A stretch of DNA of 33,186 bases from Thermoproteota archaeon (GTDB lineage Archaea > Thermoproteota > Thermoprotei_A > Sulfolobales > Pyrodictiaceae), in assembly GCA_013153105.1 (NCBI GenBank), contig JAADFC010000081.1:1-33186 (forward strand), given 5' to 3'. Under the pieces are notes generated by a model. The model was not told the DNA's origin. It saw nothing but the letters and a program-made list of their open reading frames with translations, and made no database searches. The number at the start of each line of letters is the position of its first letter. Positions within the stretch are counted from its first letter, which is position 1. A program made the position numbers and the translations under genes. Shown here in pieces: positions 8,806 to 14,991 of the stretch.

Positions 8806-9336
8806 TTGAAGGTCGTGGTGGTTAGAAGCGAGGAGGGGAAGATAGTCTCAAGCGAAGTCTTAGAAGGCGATATAGGCGAGATAGTGCGTAGAGTCGCCGA
8901 GCAGGCCCTGAAGGAGTGGAACCCCCTGAACAGCGACTTCACCGTGTTGAGGGCACAGTATGAGCTCAGGTATCCTACGCCGCCGCCCGACCCGGGCATA
9001 GTCGACATAGGCAGGGAGCTTGGCCTTGAAATGATGAGGGAGGGTAACGAGCTCGTAATAATAATACCGATCTACACTATAAGCTTTGACAACTCGTGGA
9101 TGGGCGACGCGTACATGGACAGGAAGATGTATGTGGTAGCGGTCTACCTCGACGAGCTTTCGAAGAAGCAGGTGGAGGAGTACGCTGCGGAGGCGACCAA
9201 GGAGCCAAAGAGGCTCGAGGGAGGCGCCGGCGGGCTAACCCTAACAGAGGACCAGCTCAAGGCACTAGAGGAGGGCCTCAAGGAGCTCGAAGAGGAGAAG
9301 CCTAAGAAGAGGCGGAGGCGGAGGAAGAAGAGCTAG
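8806..9336 (+). CDS. Uncharacterised crenarchaeal protein with basic tail (DUF2286-like)
   Basis: Predicted 176-residue protein beginning LKVVVVRSEEG, with a central hydrophobic strand (ELVIIIPIYTISFDNSW) and a highly charged C-terminus: an acidic/Leu helix (DQLKALEEGLKELEEE) ending in K/R repeats. From memory it resembles the DUF2286 family of crenarchaeal proteins; that assignment is tentative and its function is unknown. The TTG at 8806 has GGAGGTG about 8 bases upstream. The open frame extends back to 8647 but that part is Gly/Pro-rich and looks non-coding. Its 3' end overlaps the convergent gene by 35 bases. Confidence 0.75.
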   Translation: MKVVVVRSEEGKIVSSEVLEGDIGEIVRRVAEQALKEWNPLNSDFTVLRAQYELRYPTPPPDPGIVDIGRELGLEMMREGNELVIIIPIYTISFDNSWMGDAYMDRKMYVVAVYLDELSKKQVEEYAAEATKEPKRLEGGAGGLTLTEDQLKALEEGLKELEEEKPKKRRRRRKKS

Positions 9337-9751
9337 AAGCCGTCACCACGCCTATAAGATCTTCGCCAAGCTCCTGCAGGTCGTCGTAGCAGATGTAGCG
9401 GGGAGCCCCCTCGGCTCCGCATCTAACCTCGACACTCTCCAGCGTCTTGCACTCAACCACCGCAACTACTGCGTCGCCCAGCCTCGTCGCGTAGACGGCA
9501 GCGTCACCGGGGACCTGCTCCAGCTTCCTCGCCGCTGGCCCCCGGAGTGCCACCAGACAGCCCACCTCAGCGAGGACCGCCGGCTCCTCGCACCGCATAT
9601 CCCGGGGCCTCGCCCGGTAGACGCGGCCCACAAAGCCCTCGCCATCTTCCCCCCGGCAGCTCCAGAGGAGGACCAGCAGGCCGCAGTCCATCATGCAGGC
9701 GTAGAAGCCGGCGTCCTGCAGCCTCCACTGCTCCGGTTGGGGGGCCTCCAT
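9302..9751 (-). CDS. Small Cys-containing hypothetical protein with poly-Ser tail
   Basis: No family recognised. The predicted 149-residue protein has an N-terminal ACMMDCGLLVLLWSC segment, further cysteines, several hydrophobic strands (DAAVYATRLGDAVVAVVECK) and ends in a Ser/Ala run (TASSSSSSASASS). The ATG at 9751 has GGAGG at 9761-9765 on the minus strand. The Ser tail is encoded on the strand opposite the Lys/Arg tail of the convergent gene. It precedes a possible regulator further up on the same strand. No homology evidence supports it, so it could be less certain than its neighbours. Confidence 0.55.
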   Translation of the reverse strand: MEAPQPEQWRLQDAGFYACMMDCGLLVLLWSCRGEDGEGFVGRVYRARPRDMRCEEPAVLAEVGCLVALRGPAARKLEQVPGDAAVYATRLGDAVVAVVECKTLESVEVRCGAEGAPRYICYDDLQELGEDLIGVVTASSSSSSASASS

Positions 9752-9803
9752 GCGTGGGTTCCTCCCCACAGCCCTCCCCGAGGCTCGGCCTTTAAGACCC
9801 AGT

Positions 9804-10439
9804 TCATCGGCCCCAGACGCACCTAACCCTAGGCTCGCCGGTTATCACACCACACTCCGGCCCCGCGAGGTAGACGGGCTCGCCTCCAGATAGGGCTAGA
9901 GCATGCTCCACCAGCAGCCTGTCGAGGCAGCTGCCCCAGCCGTCAACGAAGACTGCGAGGGCGCCACCCCGCCCGGCCCTGCTGCAGACCGTGAAGAGCC
10001 TGCCCTCACACTCATGGAGGGTGCATTGGGGCGCTCTCACGTGGAGGCCCTCGATGCTGGAGGCGTAGACGACCTCGGCGTCCATGTAGCCAGCTGCCAG
10101 CGCTGCTGCTGCCGCCGCGTGGTGGGACGAGCCGTGCCTCGCCACCGCGTAGCTCACAGAGACGCCGTCCTCGAGGGCTTTCAAGGCGGCAGCTACAGCC
10201 AGGAGCCTGGCCGCGGTTATGCTGCGGCCCTGCTTGGACGCGTGTGGCGCAACCCTCGGGGCGACCTCGGCGAAAAGGTCGAGCAGCCGCCTGGCCCTAG
10301 CCTCGTCGGGAACCCCTCCGCTGAGATAGCGGCCTAGGACGCTCCTGCTGATACCCGTCCTCCTCTCTATCTCCCTCAGGCTCATGTACTCTCTTATAAC
10401 CCTGAGCGCCTCCACGGCCAGCAGCCTAGCCGAGGCCAT
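9804..10439 (-). CDS. Helix-turn-helix regulator-like protein
   Basis: The N-terminal ~50 residues contain a clear helix-turn-helix of XRE/Cro or resolvase-like type (SLREIERRTGISRSVLGRYL). The ~150-residue remainder is not assigned. It is Ala-rich with a stretch GGALAVFVDGWGSCLDRLL that loosely recalls the PRPP-binding region of phosphoribosyltransferase-type archaeal regulators, but key residues are not convincing. It diverges from the mrp gene, with a 92-base gap that contains a CGTATTATTC element. Autoregulation or control of mrp is possible but not shown. The ATG at 10439 is the only good start. Confidence 0.68.
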   Translation of the reverse strand: MASARLLAVEALRVIREYMSLREIERRTGISRSVLGRYLSGGVPDEARARRLLDLFAEVAPRVAPHASKQGRSITAARLLAVAAALKALEDGVSVSYAVARHGSSHHAAAAAALAAGYMDAEVVYASSIEGLHVRAPQCTLHECEGRLFTVCSRAGRGGALAVFVDGWGSCLDRLLVEHALALSGGEPVYLAGPECGVITGEPRVRCVWGR

Positions 10440-10531
10440 GGCTCAGCAGCCTACCTGCCGCCCTACCGGCCAAGGCTAGGCGTATTATTCCCTTCAACGG
10501 AACCCCGCGCCTCCCGGGTGCTAGGTGAGCC

Positions 10532-11413
10532 TTGTCGCAGCCCTCGCAGCCAAAGCCCCGTGTGCCTCCAGAGGTGCGGGCCAGAATAGAGGCCTTCAAG
10601 AAGATACGTGAGCAGGAGAAGATGATAGAGGAGAACATGAAGAAGATAAGGTTCAAGATAGCGATACTCAGCGGTAAGGGTGGTGTCGGCAAGTCCTTCG
10701 TGACTGCGAGCCTCGCCTTCGCGCTAAGCTACCTGGGCAAGCGCGTGGGCGTCCTCGACGCCGATATATACGGCCCATCGATACCTAAAATGATGGGCGT
10801 ACAGGGGCAGCCGGTGCTAGCCACGGGCGAGGGCAGGCTGATACCAGTAACAGCGCCTCTGGGTGTAAAGGTGCTATCGATAGGACTCATGCTGCCCGGC
10901 GAAGATGTGCCGGTCATATGGAGAGGCGCCATGACTACATCTGCGATAAGGGAGATGCTAGCCTACGCTGACTGGGGAGAACTCGACTACCTGCTCATAG
11001 ACCTGCCCCCAGGCACGGGCGACGAGCAGTTGACAATAGTCCAGCTAATAAAGGACATGACTGGCGCGATAATAGTCACTATACCCAGCGACGTATCTAG
11101 AGTAGTTGTAGCCAAGGCCATAAACTTCTGTAAGAAGCTAAACTTGAACATACTAGGGATAATAGAGAACATGAGCTACTTCGTGTGCCCCGACGGGAGC
11201 AAACACTACATCTTCGGGGAGGGGGCGGGTAGGAGGATAGCCGAGCAGTACGGCATCGACTTCCTAGGCGAGATACCAATTGACCCCAGGATATCCCGTG
11301 CCAACGATAGGGGGGAGCCGTTCTTCGTTAAGTACCCTGACTCGCCGGCGAGTAAGGCTATGATAGAGCTCGCGCGAAAGGTTATAGAGAAAGTTGAGGG
11401 TGGCCAGGGCTGA
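10532..11413 (+). CDS. mrp: Mrp/Nbp35-type P-loop ATPase (Fe-S carrier family)
   Basis: MinD/Mrp-superfamily ATPase, in most organisms a carrier for iron-sulfur cluster assembly. The deviant Walker A is SGKGGVGKS (residues ~49-57), followed by LDADIYGPSIPKMMG, LLIDLPPGTGDEQLT and the IIENMSYFVCPDG segment. The family normally has a CxxC pair at this last site, but here only the first Cys remains (CPDGS), which may affect cluster binding. A ~40-residue charged helix precedes the core. The TTG at 10532 has GGTGA close upstream. It sits divergent from the HTH gene and is followed by the AbrB-ACT regulator. Confidence 0.93.
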   Translation: MSQPSQPKPRVPPEVRARIEAFKKIREQEKMIEENMKKIRFKIAILSGKGGVGKSFVTASLAFALSYLGKRVGVLDADIYGPSIPKMMGVQGQPVLATGEGRLIPVTAPLGVKVLSIGLMLPGEDVPVIWRGAMTTSAIREMLAYADWGELDYLLIDLPPGTGDEQLTIVQLIKDMTGAIIVTIPSDVSRVVVAKAINFCKKLNLNILGIIENMSYFVCPDGSKHYIFGEGAGRRIAEQYGIDFLGEIPIDPRISRANDRGEPFFVKYPDSPASKAMIELARKVIEKVEGGQG

Positions 11414-11428
11414 GCTCCTGGACACAAC

Positions 11429-11437
11429 CTATTTATC
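11429..11437 (+). promoter_or_regulatory. TATA box of the AbrB-ACT gene
   Basis: CTATTTATC in otherwise G+C-rich DNA, centred about 44 bases before the ATG at 11477. With the usual archaeal spacing, transcription would begin near 11459, giving a leader of about 18 bases that contains GGTGGG as ribosome binding site. Confidence 0.55.
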
Positions 11438-11476
11438 CTTACAAATCGCGCCTTTACGGGCCAGCGGTGGGACGCT

Positions 11477-11887
11477 ATGCGGTTGTCCGAGATAGTTAAG
11501 GTGGATAGCAAGGGGCGTATAACGATACCGCTGGTTGTCCGGGAGGCGTTGAATATCGTTGAGGGGATGACGCTAATCCTCATAGCTGACCCGGATAAGA
11601 GGGAGATCGTCCTGACACCCCTCCCAGGCGAGGAGGGCTCGCTCTACGAGCTGCGCATAGAGTTCCGGGACGTGCCTGGAGCGCTGGCCAGGACCTCGGA
11701 GAAGCTTGCAGAGCTGGGGGTCGACCAGGTGACCACCCAGTGCACCACGGTTAAGAGGGGCGAGTACGCTGAGTGTATAATAGTCGTAGACCTTAGCAAT
11801 GCGAAGGTGGACATAGACGAGCTGAAGAACGTGTTGGCGTCCATGCCGGAGGTCAGGTTTATACAGGCAAAGCCTCTGGGCCGCTGA
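11477..11887 (+). CDS. AbrB/SpoVT-type DNA-binding protein with ACT domain
   Basis: Two-domain small regulator. Residues ~1-48 form an AbrB/MazE swapped-hairpin DNA-binding domain (VKVDSKGRITIPLVVREALNI). Residues ~55-136 form an ACT ligand-binding fold (ELRIEFRDVPGALARTSEKL... ending in MPEVRFIQ). The combination suggests a transcription factor whose DNA binding responds to a small ligand, commonly an amino acid in ACT proteins; the ligand cannot be read from sequence. It has its own TATA box. The DUF72 gene starts 14 bases after its stop and is probably cotranscribed. Confidence 0.9.
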   Translation: MRLSEIVKVDSKGRITIPLVVREALNIVEGMTLILIADPDKREIVLTPLPGEEGSLYELRIEFRDVPGALARTSEKLAELGVDQVTTQCTTVKRGEYAECIIVVDLSNAKVDIDELKNVLASMPEVRFIQAKPLGR

Positions 11888-11901
11888 AGGGCTGCAAGCC
11901 T

Positions 11902-12681
11902 ATGAGCTGCAGGCTCTACATAGGCTGCTGCGGCTTCCCCTTCGCCAGGAGCAGGTACTACAAGGTATTCCGGACCGTCGAGCTGCAGAGAACCTTCTAC
12001 GACCTCCCCGAGCCCGAGTATGCCGATAGGCTGCGCGGCGAGGCGCCCAGCGGCTTCCACTGGAACATGAAGGCCTGGCAGGCCCTCACACACCCCCTCT
12101 CAAGCCCCACCTGGAGGAGGGCGAAGAGGAGGCCCAGCGGCAACCCGGAGAACATAGGCCTCCTCAAACCCACTAGGGAGAACCTCGAGGCCTGGCGGCT
12201 CGTCCGGGAGTTCGCCGAGCGTCTCGGGGCCCGGGTTGTCGTGCTTCAGACACCGCCGAGCCTCAAGCCCTCGCAGGAGGCCGCCGAGTGGATAAAGCGG
12301 TTCTTCGCGGAGATAAACGCGTCAGAGGCGCCGTTCACTGTGGGCTGGGAGCCCCGCGGCGGCTGGAATAGCAGACCCGACTTGCTGCGAGGCATCCTCT
12401 GCGGCACCGGCGTGATACACATCGTCGACCCGTTCCGGGCCAGGCCGCTGGTATGCAGCGGCCAGCGCATACTCTACTATCGCCTCCACGGCAGGGGCGG
12501 AGGCGAGGTAAACTACAGGTACCGCTACACCGAAGAGGACTTCAGGGAGCTCGCCGAGATACTGGAGAAAGACCTCAACACAGTTGAGACAGTCTATGTA
12601 ATGTTCAACAATGTCTACATGGGCGATGACGCGAGAAGGTTCCGAGAATACCTGACGGGCATAGGGCTGGAGGCCTGTTGA
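11902..12681 (+). CDS. DUF72 (YecE-like) protein
   Basis: Member of the DUF72 family, a TIM-barrel fold of unproven function. Characteristic pieces: LYIGCCGFPFARSRYY at the N-terminus, ELQRTFYDLP, GFHWNMKAWQALTHP, ARVVVLQTPPSLKPS, VGWEPRGGWNS and YYRLHGRGG followed by VYVMFNN near the end. The ATG at 11902 is close behind the AbrB-ACT gene, consistent with one transcript. The 259-residue length is normal for the family. No catalytic claim is made. Confidence 0.9.
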   Translation: MSCRLYIGCCGFPFARSRYYKVFRTVELQRTFYDLPEPEYADRLRGEAPSGFHWNMKAWQALTHPLSSPTWRRAKRRPSGNPENIGLLKPTRENLEAWRLVREFAERLGARVVVLQTPPSLKPSQEAAEWIKRFFAEINASEAPFTVGWEPRGGWNSRPDLLRGILCGTGVIHIVDPFRARPLVCSGQRILYYRLHGRGGGEVNYRYRYTEEDFRELAEILEKDLNTVETVYVMFNNVYMGDDARRFREYLTGIGLEAC

Positions 12682-12732
12682 AACAGCATGGGGAGGGTCA
12701 GCCGGTGGTTAGCTCCTCACCGCCCCACGCCG

Positions 12733-12757
12733 GGGGCCGCAGAGAGGCTGCGGCCCC
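12733..12757 (+). other. Strong 10-bp hairpin upstream of PCNA
   Basis: Perfect inverted repeat GGGGCCGCAG / CTGCGGCCCC with a 5-base loop. It lies about 50 bases after the DUF72 stop and 130 bases before the PCNA start, in a 206-base gap that otherwise shows only a weak TATA-like CCTTATC near 12820. It may mark the end of the DUF72 transcript or structure a long PCNA leader. Confidence 0.45.
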
Positions 12758-12887
12758 GCGGGGCTCCAAAGGGCGGGTAGAGCTGCATCACCCCCACCCG
12801 AGGACCCTGGGGGCCGCTGCCTTATCTCCCTGGAGAGCGCCCCTGGCATCCTCCGGGGGTGCCCGAGAGCCCGGGGTGGCGTCTTCA

Positions 12888-13646
12888 ATGTTCAGGGCGG
12901 TCTACCCGGCGGCAACCAAGTTTAAGTATATAGTCCAGACTATTGCGAAGATAATGGACGAGGTCCCCTTTATAGCTACGCAGGAGGGGCTGGAGGTCCG
13001 TGCGCTAACTCCCGACAAGACTACCATGATAATATTGAAGCTGCCTGTTATGGCTTTCGAGGAGTACGAGCTCGACGAGGATAAGAAGAAGTTTATAGTG
13101 GCTGCAGACGAGCTTAACAGGGTTGCAAAGAGGGGGACGCGCAACGACCTTGTCGAGTTGAAGCTCAATGAGGAGCAGCGTAGGCTCGAGATAAACTTCA
13201 TAGACAAGAAGACGGGTGTTACCAGGAGCTTCTACGTGCCTCTGCGTGAGGGGATAGTGGAGGAGCTGGCTGAGCCGCAGGTTGAGCTTACAGTCTCCCT
13301 ACGCATGGAAGCCGACGACCTCAAGGAGATAATAAACGATGCTAAGATAGTCAGCGACGAAGTAGAGTTCGTCGCTTATGAGGATAGGCTAGAGGTTCTA
13401 AGCGTCGAGGCTCAGAAGAAGTATCATGGAGTGTTCAGGGAGGGTGAGCCGCTGCTCAGCCTGACTCTAACCGGCAACCCGCCCGTACGCTCTAAGTACT
13501 CCATAGACCTCCTGAAGGCTAGCACTAAGGCAACATCGGCAGCCGAGACGGCTACGATAGAGTACGGGGAAGCCCTACCCATGAAGATAACGTTTGACCT
13601 GCCGGGCGGCGGGCTACTCGTTTACTGGATATCGCCCAGGGTCTAG
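12888..13646 (+). CDS. pcna: DNA polymerase sliding clamp PCNA
   Basis: Ring-forming processivity factor for DNA polymerase, ligase, FEN1 and other PIP-box proteins. Recognisable segments: MFRAVYPAATKFKYIVQTIA at the N-terminus, LDEDKKKFIVAADELNRVAK, KIVSDEVEFVAYEDRLEV in the second domain and LPGGGLLVYWISPRV at the C-terminus. The 252-residue length is typical. The frame is open upstream to 12678, but that part is low-complexity and the clamp fold begins at the ATG at 12888; an in-frame GTG at 12876 would add four residues. Crenarchaea often have several PCNA paralogues forming heterotrimers; only one is in this window and I cannot tell which paralogue it is. Confidence 0.97.
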   Translation: MFRAVYPAATKFKYIVQTIAKIMDEVPFIATQEGLEVRALTPDKTTMIILKLPVMAFEEYELDEDKKKFIVAADELNRVAKRGTRNDLVELKLNEEQRRLEINFIDKKTGVTRSFYVPLREGIVEELAEPQVELTVSLRMEADDLKEIINDAKIVSDEVEFVAYEDRLEVLSVEAQKKYHGVFREGEPLLSLTLTGNPPVRSKYSIDLLKASTKATSAAETATIEYGEALPMKITFDLPGGGLLVYWISPRV

Positions 13647-13652
13647 AATCGG

Positions 13653-13943
13653 CTAGCCTCCCTCCAGTCTTTTAAGCAGCTCTTCGAGGGCCTTCTTCGC
13701 CTCGCCCCTCTCGTCCCTCTTCACACTCCTCTCAGCGAGCCGTAGGCTTGGATACCACGCGGGCCTCGGGCAGACCCCGCGCTCGGGGCAGGCTATGCAG
13801 CAGTATGGGCACACGCTCCGCTCCGGGTGGAGCCAGCACTGCCTGGTAGGCCGGTGCCTGCCGCAGATGCTGCACCTCTCCCAGAATATGGTCACGCGCA
13901 CCACCCCGTTCACGCTGTCTCCGCGGGGTGGGGTGAGCCTCAT
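13653..13943 (-). CDS. Small Cys-rich, probably zinc-binding protein
   Basis: No family recognised. The region after the start contains eight cysteines in about 40 residues (CSICGRH, QCW, VCPYCCIACPE, VCPRP), consistent with two zinc sites, followed by a charged helix (KRDERGEAKKALEELLKRL). The ATG at 13943 is chosen because the downstream part carries all the structured signal; the frame stays open to a GTG at 14015. It is convergent with PCNA, ending only 6 bases from its stop. Confidence 0.58.
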   Translation of the reverse strand: MRLTPPRGDSVNGVVRVTIFWERCSICGRHRPTRQCWLHPERSVCPYCCIACPERGVCPRPAWYPSLRLAERSVKRDERGEAKKALEELLKRLEGG

Positions 13944-14046
13944 AGGAGGCTTGCCCCAGTCCTCCCGGGGGCCCGGGGCGACCGATGAGCGGGCAGTAAT
14001 CGCGGCGGGGTACACTCGCAGCCGACCGCCCCGCTTTGTAGGCTGC

Positions 14047-14081
14047 CGCGAGGGATGAAGCCGGCCGCCCCGCTTCTCGCG
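14047..14081 (+). other. Bulged hairpin in the 13.9-14.1 kb intergenic gap
   Basis: CGCGA, a five-base bulge GGGAT, GAAGC, a ten-base loop, then GCTTC and TCGCG with no bulge on the 3' side. This gives a ten-pair helix with a 5:0 bulge, just upstream of the TATA element at 14091. Transcription is not shown. Confidence 0.3.
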
Positions 14082-14090
14082 TGCAACCCT

Positions 14091-14100
14091 CCTTATAGGC
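14091..14100 (+). promoter_or_regulatory. TATA-like element for the gene at 14138
   Basis: CCTTATAGGC about 40 bases ahead of the GTG at 14138, the only A+T-rich block in the gap. Expected transcript start is near 14121. Confidence 0.4.
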
Positions 14101-14137
14101 CGGCCGTGGCAGCCTAGGCTGCTGGGGTCCGGGAGCC

Positions 14138-14521
14138 GTGGCTGGGGATGTCGTGACTGTGGAGGTTGACATGGCTAAGTATAAGCATGTAGACCTCGAC
14201 GCGGAGAACGCGTTGAGGCTTCTGGCTGAGCTGAGAAAGCGCAGGGAGAGCAACGATATAGACGAGGCTATAAGGTATATAAGGAACTTCGACGAGTTCT
14301 ACGAGTACATGAGGAAGAAGTTCAAAGACTATATTGCGCCGCCTCACAGGCCGGAAGACTATATCAGGGGTAGAGCGGTCGTCGACAAGGTCAAGCTGTA
14401 TATTGACGGACAGGGGCGCAAGAGGGTAGTAATAGTCTTCGACAGGAGGGTCAAAACAGACGAAATAGTCGAGGCGCTCAAGACGATCGGGTTCCAGGTA
14501 GAAGTCAAGAAGGCCTTCTAG
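14138..14521 (+). CDS. Uncharacterised 127-residue protein
   Basis: No family recognised. An N-terminal charged helical part (LDAENALRLLAELRKRRES, IDEAIRYIRNFDEFYEYMRK) is followed by an alpha/beta part (RAVVDKVKLYIDG, RKRVVIVFDRRVKTDEIVE, IGFQVEVKKAF). Codon use and composition look like a real gene. A TATA-like element lies upstream. GTG at 14138 is the first start after it; an in-frame ATG lies at 14171. It converges with the Rpo13 candidate, leaving 13 bases between stops. Confidence 0.72.
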   Translation: MAGDVVTVEVDMAKYKHVDLDAENALRLLAELRKRRESNDIDEAIRYIRNFDEFYEYMRKKFKDYIAPPHRPEDYIRGRAVVDKVKLYIDGQGRKRVVIVFDRRVKTDEIVEALKTIGFQVEVKKAF

Positions 14522-14534
14522 CAGGCTGAGCCTC

Positions 14535-14804
14535 TTAGCGGCGTCTCCTACGGCCACCCAGGACGGGCACGCGGACGGCCTCTAGCTCCTCCCTTACCGC
14601 CTCCGGCGGCGCCTCCCCTCTTGCGAGCTTCTCGAGTATCTCGGTACGCCGTACCATGACCTCGAGGAGGGCGGCGTTTATATCTATCTCAGGCTCCTCG
14701 ACCTCCTCCTCGCCGGCCGGCTCGGCGGCCGCCTCGGCAGCCTCGGCCTCAAAGAGCTCCTCCTCCGACACGGATGCCACCCCCATATCGACAGTGTTCG
14801 TCAA
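14535..14804 (-). CDS. rpo13: Candidate RNA polymerase subunit Rpo13
   Basis: An 89-residue protein with an acidic N-terminal half (Glu/Ala-rich, roughly residues 13-40), a short central helix-turn-helix-like core, and a basic Arg run at the very end. The core LLEVMVRRTEILEKLARGE, followed by a helix with EAVREEL, aligns by eye with the core I remember of Sulfolobus Rpo13 (MRNTEIWDNLLNGKISLEEA), including the TEI...L..G spacing. Rpo13 binds near the DNA entry channel of archaeal RNA polymerase through this core, with an acidic N-terminal and a basic C-terminal tail. TTG at 14804 is used; ATG at 14786 is possible. A clear TATA box lies upstream. The assignment rests on recalled sequence. Confidence 0.7.
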   Translation of the reverse strand: MTNTVDMGVASVSEEELFEAEAAEAAAEPAGEEEVEEPEIDINAALLEVMVRRTEILEKLARGEAPPEAVREELEAVRVPVLGGRRRRR

Positions 14805-14860
14805 GTAGGACCCGCGGCTCCCCCCGGGGCACGGGGCGGGAAACGGCCACCCTTGACGCA

Positions 14861-14872
14861 GCTTTTTATGTG
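14861..14872 (-). promoter_or_regulatory. TATA box of the Rpo13 candidate
   Basis: On the minus strand the block reads CATAAAAAGC, about 60 bases before the TTG at 14804, in G+C-rich surroundings. It predicts a transcript start near 14838 and a leader of about 35 bases. Confidence 0.5.
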
Positions 14873-14991
14873 CACCACGCCGGCAGCGGGGAGGGCTGGT
14901 TCACAGGCTGCGCCACGGCTTCTGCAGCTGCGCCGAGCCCTTCTAGGGCAGCGTCCCTGCGCAAGGTGGCAGCTGTGTGGTGCGAGCCTGT

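Noticed and set aside
12678-12887. N-terminal extension of PCNA from an upstream ATG.
   Set aside because: The 70 extra residues are Pro/Arg/Gly-rich and unlike any clamp; the hairpin lies within, and the fold starts at 12888.
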